From Datisca glomerata (lineage: Eukaryota; Streptophyta; Magnoliopsida; Cucurbitales; Datiscaceae): a stretch of DNA of 64,000 nucleotides. The notes under the pieces were generated by a model. That model did no database searches and was not told the origin of the DNA. It saw nothing but the letters and a program-made list of their open reading frames with translations. Location: NCBI GenBank assembly GCA_003255025.1, contig QANY01005277.1, forward strand, positions 815,758 through 879,757, in the 5' to 3' direction. The translations under genes were made by a program, and so were the position numbers. This document shows positions 11,956-22,713 of this stretch, piece by piece; within the stretch, counting starts at the first letter, position 1; each line of letters starts with the position of its first letter.

Positions 11956-12010
11956 TACTCCTAGATTTTCTTTCTTTAAGGGAAAACTTATCCTCAAGTT
12001 GATGATAAGT

Positions 12011-12020
12011 TTGAGGGGGA
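12011..12020 (+). promoter_or_regulatory. Polypurine tract of copia 1
   Basis: TTGAGGGGGA sits immediately before the 3' LTR; it primes plus-strand synthesis in LTR retrotransposons. Confidence 0.9.
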
Positions 12021-12262
12021 TGTTAAGTAATAAAGGTTGTTTAGTTAGTTATTCTATTTAAGGGTAGTTTAGTCTTTTTTTCATTATAGCTGATGTAATC
12101 CTCTTGTATATTTTCTCTGTTTTTGGTCTTTTGTGGTTAATGTGAAAGTGTGTTTCCTTTATTCTTTCTCTCTTCTTGATGCACAACTCTCATCTTCTTC
12201 CTTGCCTTTTATTGATCATTATAGATCAAGACTCTCACTTCTACATTTCATATTCTTCTTCA
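12021..12262 (+). repeat. 3' LTR of copia element 1
   Basis: TGTTAAGTAATAAAGG to TATTCTTCTTCA, matching 5420-5657 and 2030-2269. It is followed by cgact, the right half of the target duplication. Confidence 0.95.
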
Positions 12263-12267
12263 CGACT

Positions 12268-12750
12268 AACTTAATAGAAACTAAATAATTTAAGGCAGTG
12301 AGTAGTGGAAGAGATGCATGTGATACTCTTGCATCATTCGTATTATAAGTATTCAATGAAAGTGGTAGTTCTTTATGTTTATTCATGTTACAGAATATTC
12401 ATTTAATATTATGTGTTGGTGTGTGCATATATCCTATTTTTTTTAGAAAATCATGTGTCGGGTTCGTGTGTCTTGTCCATCTCCATACTATTTAGTCATG
12501 AATTAATCACAAAGAGACAAAATGTAGCTATAATTAGTTGGACTAACAGCTATTATCAAGGTATTTGTTTAGATATTAAACCTCATAAAAACACATTATT
12601 CTTCAACAAAATAAAACCAGTAATCCATAACAAAAAAACAGAGAAAATATAAAACTCAAATAAATTACGTATTCAAAAAGAACATGTCTCTTCTGGATCG
12701 GGATAAAAAAAATCTTGATACCATGTCTAACACAAATTTAGGGTACCATT
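12268..12750 (+). repeat. Tandem 1.7-kb unit, copy 4, right part
   Basis: Continues the repeat broken at 5419: aacttaatagaaactaaat, the GTGTCGGGT stretch (~12460) and the block ending 'cacaaatttagggtaccat' (~12749). Homology stops there and single-copy-looking DNA follows. Confidence 0.85.
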
Positions 12751-14614
12751 ACCTAACATATATTTAGTATACTTAGGTACATATAAGAAGATTCTAAAAT
12801 CAAGTGGGGCATAAATTCCTAAACCTATGAAGAAAAAGATCTAGCGAACTTAGGATATATGGTGACAATGATATGAAAACCAACTCTAAAAATTTAAAGT
12901 AAGAACCAAAATATTTCTCCCAAGTATCAAAAACTATCCCACTACCATAAGAATTAAAGAATCCAACCAATTGGGAGGGGTTGTGGGGGAATCACATTGA
13001 GATTCTTGGATTCCATTTAAGGAACTATTTAGCTTAGTCAAGCTAGTGCAAGTCTACTATAATACCAATTTTCCCATTTTCCTTAGCCACATAAGAGTAT
13101 ATTTATTAGCACAATTGGCATCACCATTTGCAAACGTATTTATATCATATGGATAGCCCTACTTGTGCCCTCCTCTTGCACAGCACATATATATCTATTG
13201 TTGGATTTGGTGGTGCAATTGGCTTGCAAATATATATAAGCAACATCACACACCAAAAACCTTTCCCAAAGTTAGGGGTCTCTTTTAGTGGAAATCCACT
13301 AAGAATGGCACATTTTCCTTTCATGACTTCAAGTAGCTGACATGCTCAATACGTACTGAGTTTATATAGCTATAATTCACTATTTTAAAATTTTAGGGTT
13401 GGAGCATCTTATAATGATATATAACTAAAGGGAAAAAGAATTTAACTAGCCCAACATTTATATTTTCCTTTGGGTTACTTTTAATTACATTGTCAGTAGT
13501 GTGCACATTCGAACAAACATTACAGACAACGGTCATCAAAAACCTTTCTCGAAGTTGGGAGTCTTTGTTTAGTGGAAAATCCACTAAGGATGCCATTTTC
13601 CTTTCATGAGTTCACGTAGCTGACAAGACTTGTTGAGCTTTCAGTAGAAAAATTAGCAAACTTAAACGGAAGAGGTTAATTGAAACTTTGAGATAGTGTA
13701 GACATGGACATAATTCACATTTTTTAAAGTTTAGGGTTTGAAGCAGGTGTAAGGCCAGATGTTTTATAGAGGATGGGTGAAAAAATTTCTAAGCCTCATA
13801 TTGTTTGACATAATAATAAATAAAAAATAATTTAAATAATTTTGAAATTTTAAATGAGATAAATAATATACAGTCTGATTATTTTACAAATTTGAAGGAA
13901 CAAATAGTAAACTAATTTGCAAATGTGTAAATTTGAAATGGCAAATAACATACATTTGTAATTTTATAACTTGAAACGGGGCAAGTGGTAGATCTTTTCA
14001 TAATTTTAAAAATTTTATTACGAAAAATATGTTTGAAGTAGCATATAGTGATATAGAATTAAAGGAAAACAATTTAATTAACCAAAATTTATATTTTATT
14101 TTTGGGTACTTATTTACGTGGTCAATAACATAGATTCGAACAAATGTGATTATCACTTAGTTATGGTAAAAAAAAATCCAGATCGAAATTAATAATGAAA
14201 ATGGGATTAGAAAGCATTTGGTGATGCCATTTTGGAGACAAACAAACCATGCTTTCTTCCTACGTAGCCCACTTTAATAATCACTAGACAATTAATAAAC
14301 TACAATTTAATTAACTTGGACAATGACGTTGCTAATTAATTTGGAGAGAGCCACTCCAGTAACTAACTAAAGCAGCCAGATATGAATTCCACCATATTCC
14401 TCTATTGGCCTTATTCTGCTCCATGACTTCACATATGTTTTTAGTCTTTCATTATAATTTGTTTCAACCTTTTTTGGTGTGTTAATTTGAATTAGATTTG
14501 ATGCATTAAGACGTAACAACATTATTAACCAAGACGGTCCAAAATATCCGTATAATAATCAATAATGTAATGGAGCAATAAACGGGAGAGAAAATATAAT
14601 TAAGATATGGCAAA
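12751..14614. other. Noncoding stretch with degenerate internal repeats
   Basis: No coding frame with family features was seen. Two repeats stand out. The block 'tagtggaaatccactaa…cattttcctttcatgacttcaagtagctgaca' (13288-13342) recurs at 13571-13623. A ~130-bp block at 13390-13525 (ending 'cattcgaacaaac') recurs, more diverged, at 14030-14145. These look like an old local duplication. The short frame at 13128-13340 spans the first block and is probably fortuitous. Confidence 0.6.
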
Positions 14615-14623
14615 TTATTGAAA
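14615..14623. repeat. 9-bp target duplication, left (MULE 1)
   Basis: ttattgaaa, identical to 18010-18018. The 9-bp length is characteristic of Mutator-superfamily insertion. Confidence 0.95.
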
Positions 14624-15065
14624 GGGTTATTTGTAAATATATATTCTTTTCAACTTTCTCTTAAAAAATATACTCATTTCTCAATATAATAAGAGTATAT
14701 CCTTGACCCACCAAATCAACTCAAAGAAATTGTTCACTTGTCTTCTCAATAAACTTATCACATCACCAAATCAACTCAAATAAAAGGTTGGTATATTCAT
14801 TTGCTTAATTTTTTTGTTTCATCTTTGTCTCTATTTTCTCTTCTTCTTCGACGAGCTTGCTTTTTCTTCAGTTAAAAATCGTGCATCTTATTCAGTTAGA
14901 CACTCTCTCCCATTCTTCTTCGTCTACTTTGGAGAGGCACTCAGAAAAAATGTGCTTCTTCTTCTGCACGAGACCCACCGACCCATTCTTTTTCCTCTTC
15001 TTTAGAGACGCACTCAGATATCATTCTTATTCTTCTTCTTTCGTCTTATTTCCTTGTACCTTATA
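14624..15065 (+). repeat. Left terminal inverted repeat of MULE 1
   Basis: Pairs with 17110-18009. The pyrimidine-rich part (14820-15060, TTCTTCTT runs) faces the expanded GAA tract of the right arm. Confidence 0.85.
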
Positions 15066-15399
15066 ATAAAAAAATTATTATCTACTTGAAGTTGGGGGAA
15101 ATCGTATGGGTTTAAAAATTAGAATTTTTTTCTATACTGGGGCTGAGGAGAATCGTCTGAGGTTTGAAAAGTATATCTTTGATATATACAAAATAAAATG
15201 GGTTTTAATTTTGTAAATATCAATTTAAATGGTTGTGGGTTCTGGGTTTTAGCTTGAAGTTTTTGCATGAAAGTAGTTGTTATTCATATGGCTATGAGTT
15301 TTGAGAAATTAGATACATTTAGTTTGCCCATCTTGATGATTAAAATTTTCTACATCACTAGATTGCTTGATGCTTATGAAAATCATATGTATCTATTGG

Positions 15400-15650
15400 A
15401 TACTTGAAGGGTTCAAGTAGTTGTTTATATCTACTTGAACTCCTTCAGGTAGTCATTTAAATTCTCTCAGTAAGTAATCAGTGAACAAGTGACTACTTGA
15501 ACCCTTCAAGTAGTCATACACATACTTGAAGATACGTGAAGGGTTCAAATAATCACAAATATGGTTTTGAACTCATCAAGTAATCATCTAATTTCTAGGT
15601 TGGTTACTGATAGAATAAAAATAACTATTTAAAAGGTTTAAGTAGTCATT
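15400..15650. repeat. Subterminal palindromic repeats, left side of MULE 1
   Basis: Several copies of a CTACTTGAA(C/G)…TTCAAGTAG palindrome (15415-15445, 15490-15525, 15530-15600). The same motif forms the tandem array at 16660-16940. Confidence 0.75.
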
Positions 15651-15882
15651 AATAACGACTTGAATGGTTCAAATTATCTTAAAATCACATACGATTTACA
15701 TACTGGCAAAATTATAAAACACTCATATTTGTTTGTTTAATGGCAGAATCAAATAAGAAAAAATTCTACTAACTCTTTAGGTTATTTGTGAGGGCATGAT
15801 GCCTAACAGGTGTTTGATAAAATGACTCTTCAAGAGTTGGATGAGTCAATTCTTGATTTGAGACTACATGTGTAGATACAAT

Positions 15883-16300
15883 ATGTCAAGTTCTAACGCC
15901 GATGATTTTGTATATGGAAGATTGAGATTTGTTAACAAAATATGTGCTTGTGGAAGAAGGGTTGTTGTGAAAATATCATAGCCGAATCGAAATAAAAGTA
16001 GGCTGTATTATTGTTGCTTAGAGAATGAATGTAAGTATTTTGGATGGTACAACCCTCTGATGAAGTGAGTGAAGCTAGTAGCAAGAATAGTGATTTAAAA
16101 GAACTTAAAGACGAGTTCTGACGCATGGATATAAGGATTCAAGCATTAGATAGTAGGACGGGCACGTTGAAATTTTTTTCCATGTTTGCATTCTATGTTT
16201 TGCCTTTATAATTGTGGCCATTATCAGTGGCAAGTGGGATTAGTTATATTATTAATCGGTATGTAGTGATGGATATTGTATGTGTGGACTTGTTGTGTAC
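15883..16300 (+). pseudogene. GRF-type zinc-finger protein fragment, captured in MULE 1
   Basis: From ATG 15883 the frame reads a short acidic lead, then CACG (codons 21-24), a basic stretch, YYCC (codons 42-45) and CKYFGWY (codons 50-56). This is the layout of the plant GRF zinc finger (C-x-C-G … GR.F..C … C..F.W), a nucleic-acid-binding fold in many small plant proteins. A TAG stop at 15979-15981 splits the finger and a frameshift near 16058 separates it from the C-terminal part (DEVSEASSKNSDLKELKDE, then a hydrophobic stretch FFSMFAFYVLP). An acidic or coiled segment followed by a hydrophobic tail is the usual end of these proteins. GRF fragments are also common in plant repeats, so capture from a host gene is an inference. 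Confidence 0.65.
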
Positions 16301-16659
16301 TTAGTGCAAGCACTTATGAAGATTGTAGTTGTACCAAATTAATTTTTTTTGTTACACTATATGGTGGACAAGGCTTGTTGCCTAGTTAAAATAATTGACA
16401 TAAATGAGAAAAATGTTAATTGACTTGTTTTAAACCTTGTAGAAAAAGGTATATATGAAAAATAGGGAAGCACGATTATTCATACACAAAAGTTTGATAA
16501 ATCTTATAACTACTCAACTTTCACAAATCTACCCATAATAAGAACTTATATATGAGTCTCATATAAGAACTTTCAGGTAAAATTCGAACTAGCGCCAATG
16601 CAATGTCTGACCAATAAGTTTGTTGCTTGATAATGATCATGTTGTAAGATGCCAAAAGA

Positions 16660-16940
16660 GATCAGGTGGCTACTTAAAATTTTCAAGTAGTTGTATATGA
16701 CTACTCGAACCCTTCAAATAGTTATTTTTATTCTGTCAGACAGCAAACTAGAGATCAGGTGACTACTTGAAGGGTTCAAGTAGTTTTATGACTACTTGAA
16801 CCCTTCAAGTAGTTATTTTTTTACAAGACAGCGACTCAGGCATTAGGTGACTACTTGAAGGGTTCAAGTAGTTGTTTATGACTACTTGAACCCTTCAAGT
16901 AGTTATTTTTATTATGTCAATAAGAAATTAGGTAATTACT
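16660..16940. repeat. Tandem palindromic repeat, right side of MULE 1
   Basis: About three units of ~86-90 bp, each 'atcaggtgactacttgaa…gactacttgaacccttcaagtagttattttt'. Each unit holds paired inverted copies of CTACTTGAA, so single strands could fold into hairpins. Similar subterminal arrays can bind transposase in other elements; here that is inference. Confidence 0.85.
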
Positions 16941-17109
16941 TGAGCCATTTACTGCGTTCAAAAAAAAGAGAAATAGGGTATCTGAGTGCGTCTCGTTGAA
17001 AAAGAAGAAGAATGATGAGCCCATCTCGCTAAAGAAGAAGAAGAATAATAGGTCTCGCTGAAGAAGAATAATGAGTCTTGTTGAAGAAGAAGAATGGGTA
17101 TCGTTGAAG

Positions 17110-17658
17110 AAGAAGAATTAGTCAGTGGGTCTCGTGCTGAAGAATAAGCATGATTTTCCTAAGTGCGTATCTGAAGAAGATGAATAGGAGGGAGAAGAAG
17201 AAGAAGAAGAAGAAGAAGAAGAAGAAGAAGAATATGAGGGAGAAGAAGAATATGAGGGAGAAGATGAATATGAGGGAGAAGATGAATATGAGGGAGAAGA
17301 TGAATATGAGGGAGAAGATGAATATGAGGGAGAAGTAGAAGAAGAATAAGAGGGAGAAGAATAAGAGGGAGAAGAATATGAGGGAGGAGAAGAAGAAGAA
17401 GAAGAAGAAGAAGAAGAATAGGATGGAGAAGAAGAAGAAGAAGAATATGAGGGAGAAGAAGAAGAAGAAGAATAGGAGGGAGAAGAAGAAGAAGAAGAAT
17501 AGGAGGGAGAAGAAGAAGAAGAAGAAGAAGAAGAAGAAGAAGAAGAAGAAGAAGGAGAAGGAGAAGAATAGGAGGGAGAAGAATAGGAGGGAGAAGGAGA
17601 AGAAGAAGAAAAAGAAGAAGAAGAAGAAGAAGAAGAAGAAGAAGAATAGGAGGAAGAA

Positions 17659-17690
<32 letters not shown>

Positions 17691-18009
17691 AGAGGAGGAA
17701 GAAGAAGAATAGGAGGAAGAAGAAGAATAGGAGGAAGAAGAAGAATAGGAGGAAGTGTCTCCCTGAAGTAGATGCAGATTTTCCACTGAAGAAGAAGCAA
17801 GCTCATTGAAAAAAAAAAGAGAGAATAGAGACAAAGAGGAAGCAAAAAACTTCAGCAAAGGAATAGATATACCTTTTATTTGAGTTGATTTGGTGATGTG
17901 ATAACTGCATTAGGAAGAAAAGTGAATAGTTTCTTTGAGTTTATTTTGATGGGTGTGGGTATATTCTTTCAAGAGAAAGTTAAAAAGAGTATATATTTAC
18001 AAAGAACCC
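17110..18009 (-). repeat. Right terminal inverted repeat of MULE 1, expanded
   Basis: Inverse of 14624-15065, about twice as long because of the GAA-rich expansion at 17180-17760. The unexpanded part (17760-18009) pairs with 14624-14900. Confidence 0.85.
17180..17760. repeat. (GAA)n and GAAGAATAGGAGGGA minisatellite
   Basis: ~580 bases made only of GAA, GGA, TAG/TAT and GAT triplets, including five tandem copies of a 20-base GAGGGAGAAGATGAATAT-type unit (17240-17335). It is purine-only on the plus strand apart from scattered T. The minus-strand Ser/Tyr/Pro frame here (17118-17858) is a consequence of the repeat. Confidence 0.95.
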
Positions 18010-18018
18010 TTATTGAAA
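18010..18018. repeat. 9-bp target duplication, right (MULE 1)
   Basis: ttattgaaa directly after the terminal …AACCC; identical to 14615-14623. Confidence 0.95.
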
Positions 18019-18199
18019 ATTCATGAAAAAAATCACTTGTGCAAACACAATTTACAATAGTATTGAGAAAATGAAAATGAGTTATCCCATTAAAGAAGAT
18101 TAGGTCTACTCAGCACAAATAAATGTATTTTAATTAGAGAGAAACATTTGAGGGAAAATTATTTTTTTGTTACAAGAAATTTATTGAGATCTTTTGATC

Positions 18200-18450
18200 G
18201 CATAGAAATAAAGTATGGGGCTCATGCTTCTTCCTCATTATTCTTCTTCACCGAGGCACATTTTTCTTTTTTTTTTAGCGAAACTCACTCTTCTTCTTCT
18301 TCTTTAGTGAGATGGGCTCATGCTTATTCTTCTTTTTCAAGGAGACGCATTCAGGTACCAATTTTCTCTTCTTTTTTACGTAGAAAATGATTCAAGTAAT
18401 TACCTAATTGTTTACTGGCAGAATAAAAATAATTATTTAAAGAGTTCATG
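18200..18450 (-). repeat. Inverted copy of a MULE 1 inner segment, outside the element
   Basis: The TTCTTC-rich stretch with 'gagatgggctcatgc', 'gagacgcattcaggta' and then 'ttactggcagaataaaaataattatttaaag' is an inverted, diverged copy of the inner edge of the right arm (about 16900-17100; compare 'gatgagcccatctcg', 'tgagtgcgtctcg'). It lies beyond the right target duplication, so it belongs to a second, partial element of the same family. Confidence 0.65.
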
Positions 18451-19251
18451 TTCTGACAAATATGAGGTGGATCTATTACATATGTGCATGTGCCAAGAAA
18501 ATAACATATGTGTTTACACTACCAGACAAAAAAGAAAAAAAACACAGACATGCTTTCTCAACATTTATGGTAAATTAATTTAAGCTGTTGAGATTTGAAC
18601 TCAACAAACAGCTCCCTTTAACGTTACATTCTGTTGAAAAATCTTAACGAGAGAGGTTATATATTGAACAAAGTGCATAGCCTTGGTGGAGTGATAATAT
18701 TAAGCAAGCATAAAAATGTAACCCATGAATTTTACAAAGGTCTAATTAATTAAACATACCGCCACATCCAAAATAGTGGGTTGGCTTCTCATCCACAAAT
18801 AAATTAGAACAAATCTAATTATTCTATGTGACCTATGCCAACAAAAAAGCATATCTACATGGGAGAGGCAATGTTTTTGAAAATTACGTTTTTGGTACTC
18901 AATAAACTTTGATACCCAACAGAATGAAAATAAATTAACGAGAGATGAGTGGATATAGTAGTTAAACGATTCTTACATTCACATTTTGAGATCGTGGGTC
19001 TGGGTCACAATATTTTTTAATTTCGTGAAATTTGTAACTTTGAGGAAAATATTACATATAGATCACCAAAGTTATGAAAAATCATGCAACCATATGTGTA
19101 AAGTTTCAAAAACGAATAAACATTTTAGATAAACTGAACAAATATCTGAATGATTGAGTTTGCAATTGGAATAATTATTTTAAATGAATATTTTTATGCC
19201 CCTTAGTTTTAAATGACATATACATCACTTTAAATTTAACAGATAAGTTCA
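18451..19251. other. AT-rich, nothing recognised
   Basis: No coding frame, terminal repeat or RNA gene was seen. Confidence 0.6.
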
Positions 19252-19881
19252 TCTATACTATGTTAAAAGTGACTTAAAGAAAAGAGATTTTGATTATTTT
19301 ATTTACCCTTTGATATATCTTAAAATATAGTATAAATTAAGTATTTTACCTATTTTCTCATTTAATTTATTTTATATTCTATTCGACTGTAATTTGTTTA
19401 AGAATTACTAAAGTTAACATTTTGATCATATTATGTAATTAGAAATTTGAATGTCTGAAAATATTGATTTTTAGATCTTTTATGCAAGAAGATATTTTTT
19501 TAAGTTAATACTAATTTGTTCGTTTGAAATTTATAAATTAAATATTCTGTAATATTTATTTTATCTGAAACGTGAAAATTCAAATGAATGATTTATAGAA
19601 GGAGATTAATATATTTTTGAGTACGAAAAACTATCTTTTAATATGATATGATTATTTATTAGGAATATGGGAAATTGATCAAATAAAAACATTTTATACT
19701 AATCTAAGAGCACAACAATTATAACCTTATAGACAAAGGCTATAATTATTACTATTTTATTTTTAGTTTAGATTTACAACAGTTTTAAAGATGGTATTTA
19801 TTTCAACGTTAACATTAAATAAACATCTTATACATATTTTAAATTAGTTGAACACGTGTAAAACACATAACTTTTCACTAG
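19252..19881 (+). mobile_element. Helitron, non-autonomous, copy 1
   Basis: Begins TCTATACTATGTTAAAAGTG after an A and ends …ACTTTTCACTAG before a T, the A|TC…CTRR|T rule of Helitrons. A small GTGT-AAA-ACAC hairpin lies just upstream of the 3' end. The whole 630 bases align with 24496-25090 in both termini and interior. No Rep/helicase frame is present. Confidence 0.75.
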
Positions 19882-20135
19882 TTATGTTAAAAATGTATTA
19901 GGTTAAGTGTGAAATGACAATTACTACAATTGACTTGATCTAACTATCTTGACTAACATGAAACGTAAATGATTTTAGATTTACATATAAATTAGGTGAA
20001 TATGATTATAAAAAAACAGATTTTAACATTTTCAAAATTGAGAAAGATAAGGGGTAAATTTGGTATTACATGAAATATAAATTAGTCAATTTGAAATTTA
20101 ATGGTTTTAAATTATTATAAAAAAACTTGGGGTGG

Positions 20136-20590
20136 AAATTTTTGTACCGAACCGGGTGAACTGAACCGAATAAAAAATAATTGGTTCGGTCAGTTCCTTA
20201 TGTAAATTCTGTTTGGGGAATTAAAGAATCGAAGTTTCGGTTCGGTTAAAAAATTTGACAGTTTTTGAACCAAACCGGATTGAAACTTTAATTTAATTTT
20301 ATTTATTTTATTTTTATTTATAATTTCATATCAAACGAACTGAACCGAACTTAAATAAAATTTTCGTTTTATATTTTTTTTCCATAACATCCTTGGGAAA
20401 TGTTTAAATATTTTTATTTTTTATTATGAACGTCGAATCGAAGAGCCGAACTGAACTGACACTTTCAGTTCGGTTTGTTTCACTTTTTCCCACGAACAAT
20501 TTGGTTCGGCATGTGGCCGAACCAAAAGTTTCAGTTTGGTTCGATTTGCCCTAAAATACTAACCGAAGCCAAACCGTGAACACCTCTAAC
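20136..20590. mobile_element. Small hAT-like element rich in CGGTTCGGTT
   Basis: Starts GGGGTGGAAATTTTTG and ends CCGTGAACACCTCTA, imperfect inverted ends of the kind seen in plant hAT non-autonomous elements. The inside is filled with accgaacc/ggttcgg motifs in both orientations (20148-20310, 20440-20575). The flanks offer only an imperfect 8-bp match (aaaaaact/aaaaacct), so exact borders are uncertain. Confidence 0.55.
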
Positions 20591-21736
20591 AAAAACCTAA
20601 GATAAATAGTCACTTGGATCATTTTTCAAAATAAAATATATGTTTGTATCATTAAATAAATTACAAATAGTAGTAAATTTTTTTATCATAATTAAATTAT
20701 AACCGTTTTGAACATTAGAATATTACATAAAAATTTGGGTATATAATTTAAGAATAAATCTAGAGTGATCAAGTAATTAATCATGAAATTTTAAATGATC
20801 AAATAATGTGATAATCATTTATAAATTAATATTAGATGACTTATTAAAATAATTTAATAAAATAATATATAAATAATTATTACGTTATTTAATTATTTAA
20901 AATTTAATCTTATATAAGATATAATTATTTTATAATTTAATGGCGTCAAGTGGGGAATCCATCTTACAAATGCGGTCCGAATATGACGCACTGAACCAAA
21001 AGTTTTAAGAAAAAAAAAGGAAGTGAGGTAAGGTAAGAACCTAACTAAATTAAGGTACAGTTGTGGATAATAAGGGCTTTGATACGTCAACATCATCTAC
21101 CACTTCAAGAATCAGCTTCCGATTCATGGGAATTCCGATTTGCTTTCATATTTACTTTCTTATAGGCAAAGACTTATGGATTTTGTTCTTCAATAATTTT
21201 GGATTATTTTTTGAAATTCTCTCAGAACAATAATAGAATAACTTTAGATCCATTAAGAGAGTGAATTTTTTTAATCAAATAATAAAAATATTATTTATTC
21301 ATAAATTAATATTTTATCATATATTAAAATAATTTATTATTTATACATTAATTAATTTATGAATGATTAACATATAATTTCATCGATACAGAATTATTGG
21401 TAATAATACAATATTAGAACCTATGTTTTTATTTTCTTATAAAATCAAATTAATTAAGAAAAACTTCCCTTCTCACTAGCGAGGAGGGAGTCTCTCCTTA
21501 TAGCCAATCGGTTCTAAACAATTCTCAATTTTTCTCTGCTAATGTTATTTCCACCATATTTTGAACGGGTTACTTATTTTGTTTCACAACCGTGATAATA
21601 AGAAGAGACTCTCTCCTTATTAGTGAGGAGGAAAAATATTTTCCATTAATCGTTCTTGTGTGCTTTTTTATTTTAAAATGATTAAATATATAATATTATC
21701 ACCATTTCTATAACTTTTTTCTGATATTTTTTGTAA
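20591..21736. other. AT-rich noncoding with a short duplicated block
   Basis: The block 'gaggagg' plus 'gagtctctccttat' near 21480-21500 recurs as 'gactctctccttattagtgaggagg' near 21607-21632. No gene or clear element was seen. The small reverse frame at 20893-21096 has no family features. Confidence 0.5.
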
Positions 21737-22030
21737 GGGAAAAATATAATTTACACATTTAAAGTTTGATCATTCAACAATTTATACCCATAAACTATTT
21801 ATTTAACATCAAATCCTCTTAAAGAATGAGAATTAACCATTTACACCATGTCGTCTAATTTCTGTTAAAATCTAACAATTTTTTATTTAATTACTGAAAC
21901 TAAAAATATTAAAACAACGCCAATTAAACTAATTACATTGAAATAAACTAAAAAACTCAAAGACTAAAAAAAACCCCCAAAATTTGAGTGGCCCTAAATT
22001 CCCCCAAACCCCTTCCCTCCCAAAACCCGT
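21737..22030 (+). repeat. Left TIR of MULE 2
   Basis: Pairs with 22905-23206 through 'aaagtttgatcattca', 'taattactgaaactaaaaatatt' and 'ccaattaaactaattacatt'. Confidence 0.85.
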
Positions 22031-22418
22031 CTTCCCCAAACTCAGACCCCGATTTTGTCTCCGACATCAACGTCGGAAAAGTGCCACTCAATTTTTTGGA
22101 GAAGAGACTGAACGGAAAAGGAATTGTGTTTAAGTATTATTTTCGTGAGAAGCAGTACTCCGATAATTATTCAAGTTGAACTAATCGAACTGTACAGTAG
22201 GTAGCTTGAGGTTCGGAGATCCAGTTTTCTAGTTTTATGAACTTACATCGGCTGAAAACTCTGAATTTTATGTTTAATGTACTCATTAATTTCTTTGGGG
22301 TTAAATTTGCACACTAATAAGATGTTCTCTCTATTCATGCATATCTGCAGCCCCTCTGATTTGGGAATTCTAGGGTTATCTGTATCTGGGATCTTCTATT
22401 ATTCAAGGTTCTTCCTTT

Positions 22419-22713
22419 ATGTCTTCGTCAAAATTGTTTCCAACTGATAATGGTGATCATAACCTGAACCAGTCAATGGTTAGACCCTTTATTTTACCAT
22501 CAGAGAGGAGGAGGGTTGTTCATTTGAGGAAGACAGTGAAGAGTAGAAGCCTTGTTGCTGCAATTAGTGAGGATTTGATTAAGTCTGTTCCTGCTGTAGA
22601 GAAGATTGTATACTCGCAAAATTGGTAGGAATATTGTTCTGCAGCTTGTCAGCCCTGAAATCGATCCTACTAAGTCTATTTTTTTGCCTTCTGGGTTTTT
22701 CATAAATGACTAA
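22419..22713 (+). pseudogene. Fragment resembling the N-terminus of 13-lipoxygenase
   Basis: From ATG 22419 the frame gives a Ser/Arg/Lys-rich lead that looks like a plastid transit peptide, then AAISEDLIKSVP and VEK. Chloroplast 13-lipoxygenases start their mature region this way (AAISEDL.K.VP..). After VEK (22604) the expected start of the PLAT domain is missing. In the +1 frame from 22618 it reads KIGRNIVLQLVSPEIDPTK, matching the lipoxygenase block KIGRN.VL.LIS..IDP. It stops at 22711. So about 30 codons are lost, with a frameshift. It lies inside a MULE, consistent with a captured first exon. Identification is from memory of the family. Confidence 0.6.

Larger units (their letters stand above)
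5420..12262 (+). mobile_element. Ty1/copia element 1 (Ale/Retrofit-like), decayed, full length
   Basis: A 6.8-kb LTR retrotransposon with 5' LTR 5420-5657, tRNA-iMet primer site, gag-protease-integrase-RT-RNase H in copia order, polypurine tract 12011-12020 and 3' LTR 12021-12262. The flanks caact (5415-5419) and cgact (12263-12267) are a 5-bp target duplication with one mutation. The uninterrupted sequence gccacgactaac survives in repeat copy 1. Short ~240-bp LTRs and the Gag motif YVDG fit the Ale/Retrofit lineage. Every domain carries stops or frameshifts. A 2.1-kb solo LTR of another family interrupts the integrase. Confidence 0.95.
14624..18009. mobile_element. Mutator-like element 1, carrying a GRF zinc-finger remnant
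   Basis: A 3.39-kb DNA transposon. The left terminus GGGTTATTTGTAAATATATA and the inverse of the right terminus GGGTTCTTTGTAAATATATA match, GGG is terminal, and the flanks carry a perfect 9-bp duplication. The long inverted repeats can be followed for over 400 bases: the 'caccaaatcaactcaaataaaaggt' block at 14763-14789 pairs with 17870-17900, and the 'tctttgtctctatt' block at 14822 pairs with ~17825. No MURA-type transposase was seen. The interior holds palindromic subterminal repeats and a GRF zinc-finger pseudogene, so it is non-autonomous and possibly Pack-MULE-like. Confidence 0.9.

Noticed and set aside
13128..13340. 70-codon plus-strand frame in noncoding DNA
   Set aside because: It overlaps a duplicated block, has no domain, and its second copy (13571-13623) is not in an open frame.
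16660..16940. Palindromic repeats suggesting a CRISPR-like array
   Set aside because: Only about three units, spacers are also similar to each other, and they sit inside a DNA transposon.
17118..17858. 246-codon minus-strand frame rich in Ser, Tyr and Pro, resembling a cell-wall extensin
   Set aside because: It is produced by the GAA/TTC triplet expansion in the MULE arm; plus-strand frames through the same tract are also open. There is no signal peptide or non-repeat core.
18655..18720. Possible tRNA-like segment (agccttggtggagtgataa)
   Set aside because: No cloverleaf could be built by eye and no B-box-like GGTTCGAATCC was found.
20136..20590. CGGTTCGGTT-rich stretch as telomere-like or satellite DNA
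   Set aside because: Motifs occur in both orientations and irregular spacing, with inverted ends, so a small DNA transposon fits better.
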